Part shown: positions 5,388-5,516 of the stretch, one piece after another
Layout of the letters: each line of letters begins with the position of its first letter
Numbering within the stretch: the first letter of the stretch is position 1
NCBI GenBank assembly: GCA_964642165.1
Contig: CAZXOC010000404.1
Location: 1-5,516, forward strand
Length of the DNA stretch: 5,516 nucleotides
Source of the DNA: CAYRVX01 sp964642165
Lineage (GTDB): Bacteria > Planctomycetota > Phycisphaerae > SM23-33
Direction of reading: 5' to 3'
Position numbers and translations under genes: made by a program
Notes under the pieces: generated by a model
Seen by the model: only the letters and a program-made list of their open reading frames with translations
What the model was told of the DNA's origin: nothing
Databases searched by the model: none

Positions 5388-5516
5388 ATGACGTCAAGCG
5401 AAGTGCGCACTGGGCAGTTGGGCGGTCTCCTGGGGGTGCGGTGGGCACACGTCGCTCCGAAGGTCGTGGGACCCCTCCGGAATCAGGTCGGCCTTCGGCC
5501 GGAACTGTCCGGCCGG
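5388..5516 (+). CDS. Possible start of an unrecognised gene running off the window
   Basis: From ATG 5388 a frame of 43 codons stays open to the window edge, beginning MTSSEVRTGQLGGLLGVRWA. About three quarters of its codons end in G or C, somewhat below the real genes here but not absurd. The five G directly before the ATG are not a good ribosome site, and the peptide matches no family I recognise. A minus-strand frame over the same bases is also open until a TGA at 5396-5398, so openness alone proves little. Treat it as a weak hypothetical. Confidence 0.2.
   Translation, partial: MTSSEVRTGQLGGLLGVRWAHVAPKVVGPLRNQVGLRPELSGR
5496..5515. repeat. Perfect inverted repeat at the right edge
   Basis: CGGCCGGA (5496-5503) and TCCGGCCG (5508-5515) are perfect complements around the loop ACTG, and a further T-G wobble pair extends the stem by one if transcribed rightward. 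The left arm overlaps a smaller hairpin, GGCC-TTC-GGCC (5490-5500), and the two cannot form together. What follows lies outside the window, so a terminator tail cannot be judged. Confidence 0.45.

Noticed and set aside
1..5516. CRISPR array, tRNA, rRNA, prophage or defence cassette
   Set aside because: No regularly spaced repeats, cloverleaf-like sequence, phage proteins or known defence domains were found by reading both strands. A CPBP protease alone is not evidence of a phage-defence (Abi) system, despite the old family name.
5396..5516. Minus-strand frame open from the right edge to the TGA at 5396-5398
   Set aside because: It is too short to judge, has no recognisable residues, and competes with an equally open plus-strand frame.

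Overview
The window is about 5.5 kb of very GC-rich DNA with strong G/C preference at third codon positions. It looks like the chromosome of a planctomycete-type bacterium, for example a Phycisphaerae-like lineage. Three things point that way: a secreted SASA-type carbohydrate esterase, a solitary trpC outside a trp operon, and a small tail-anchored protein with an N-terminal MIRFxCxxC double-CxxC zinc ribbon, a style common in Planctomycetota. The assignment is inference; there is no rRNA or other phylogenetic marker here.

Layout, left to right. Positions 1-552 hold no intact gene. About 227-473 carries a decayed start of an IS3-type transposase OrfA with a one-base frameshift. Positions 553-1548 (minus) encode an exported SASA-family esterase. 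A 92-bp gap follows with two strong GC-rich hairpins. Positions 1641-2549 (minus; possibly from 2612) encode a CPBP-family membrane protease with all catalytic motifs. A short divergent control region at about 2603-2710 separates it from trpC at 2673-3530 (plus), which encodes indole-3-glycerol phosphate synthase with every catalytic residue present. Sixteen bases later, 3547-4761 (plus) encodes a membrane-anchored TPR protein, probably co-transcribed with trpC. Convergent to it, 4824-5285 (minus) encodes the tail-anchored zinc-ribbon protein. The last 150 bases contain a candidate promoter for that gene, an unrecognised open frame running off the edge, and a perfect inverted repeat at the very end.

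The genes do not form an evident single pathway. Only trpC and the TPR gene look like an operon, and even there a functional link is unproven. I see no CRISPR array, defence island, prophage, toxin-antitoxin pair or tRNA. Many long open frames overlap the real genes, but these are consequences of the GC-rich codon bias. I find no convincing new biological system. The best leads are the divergent promoter arrangement whose two transcripts would overlap at their 5' ends, the tandem hairpins, and the transposase remnant.
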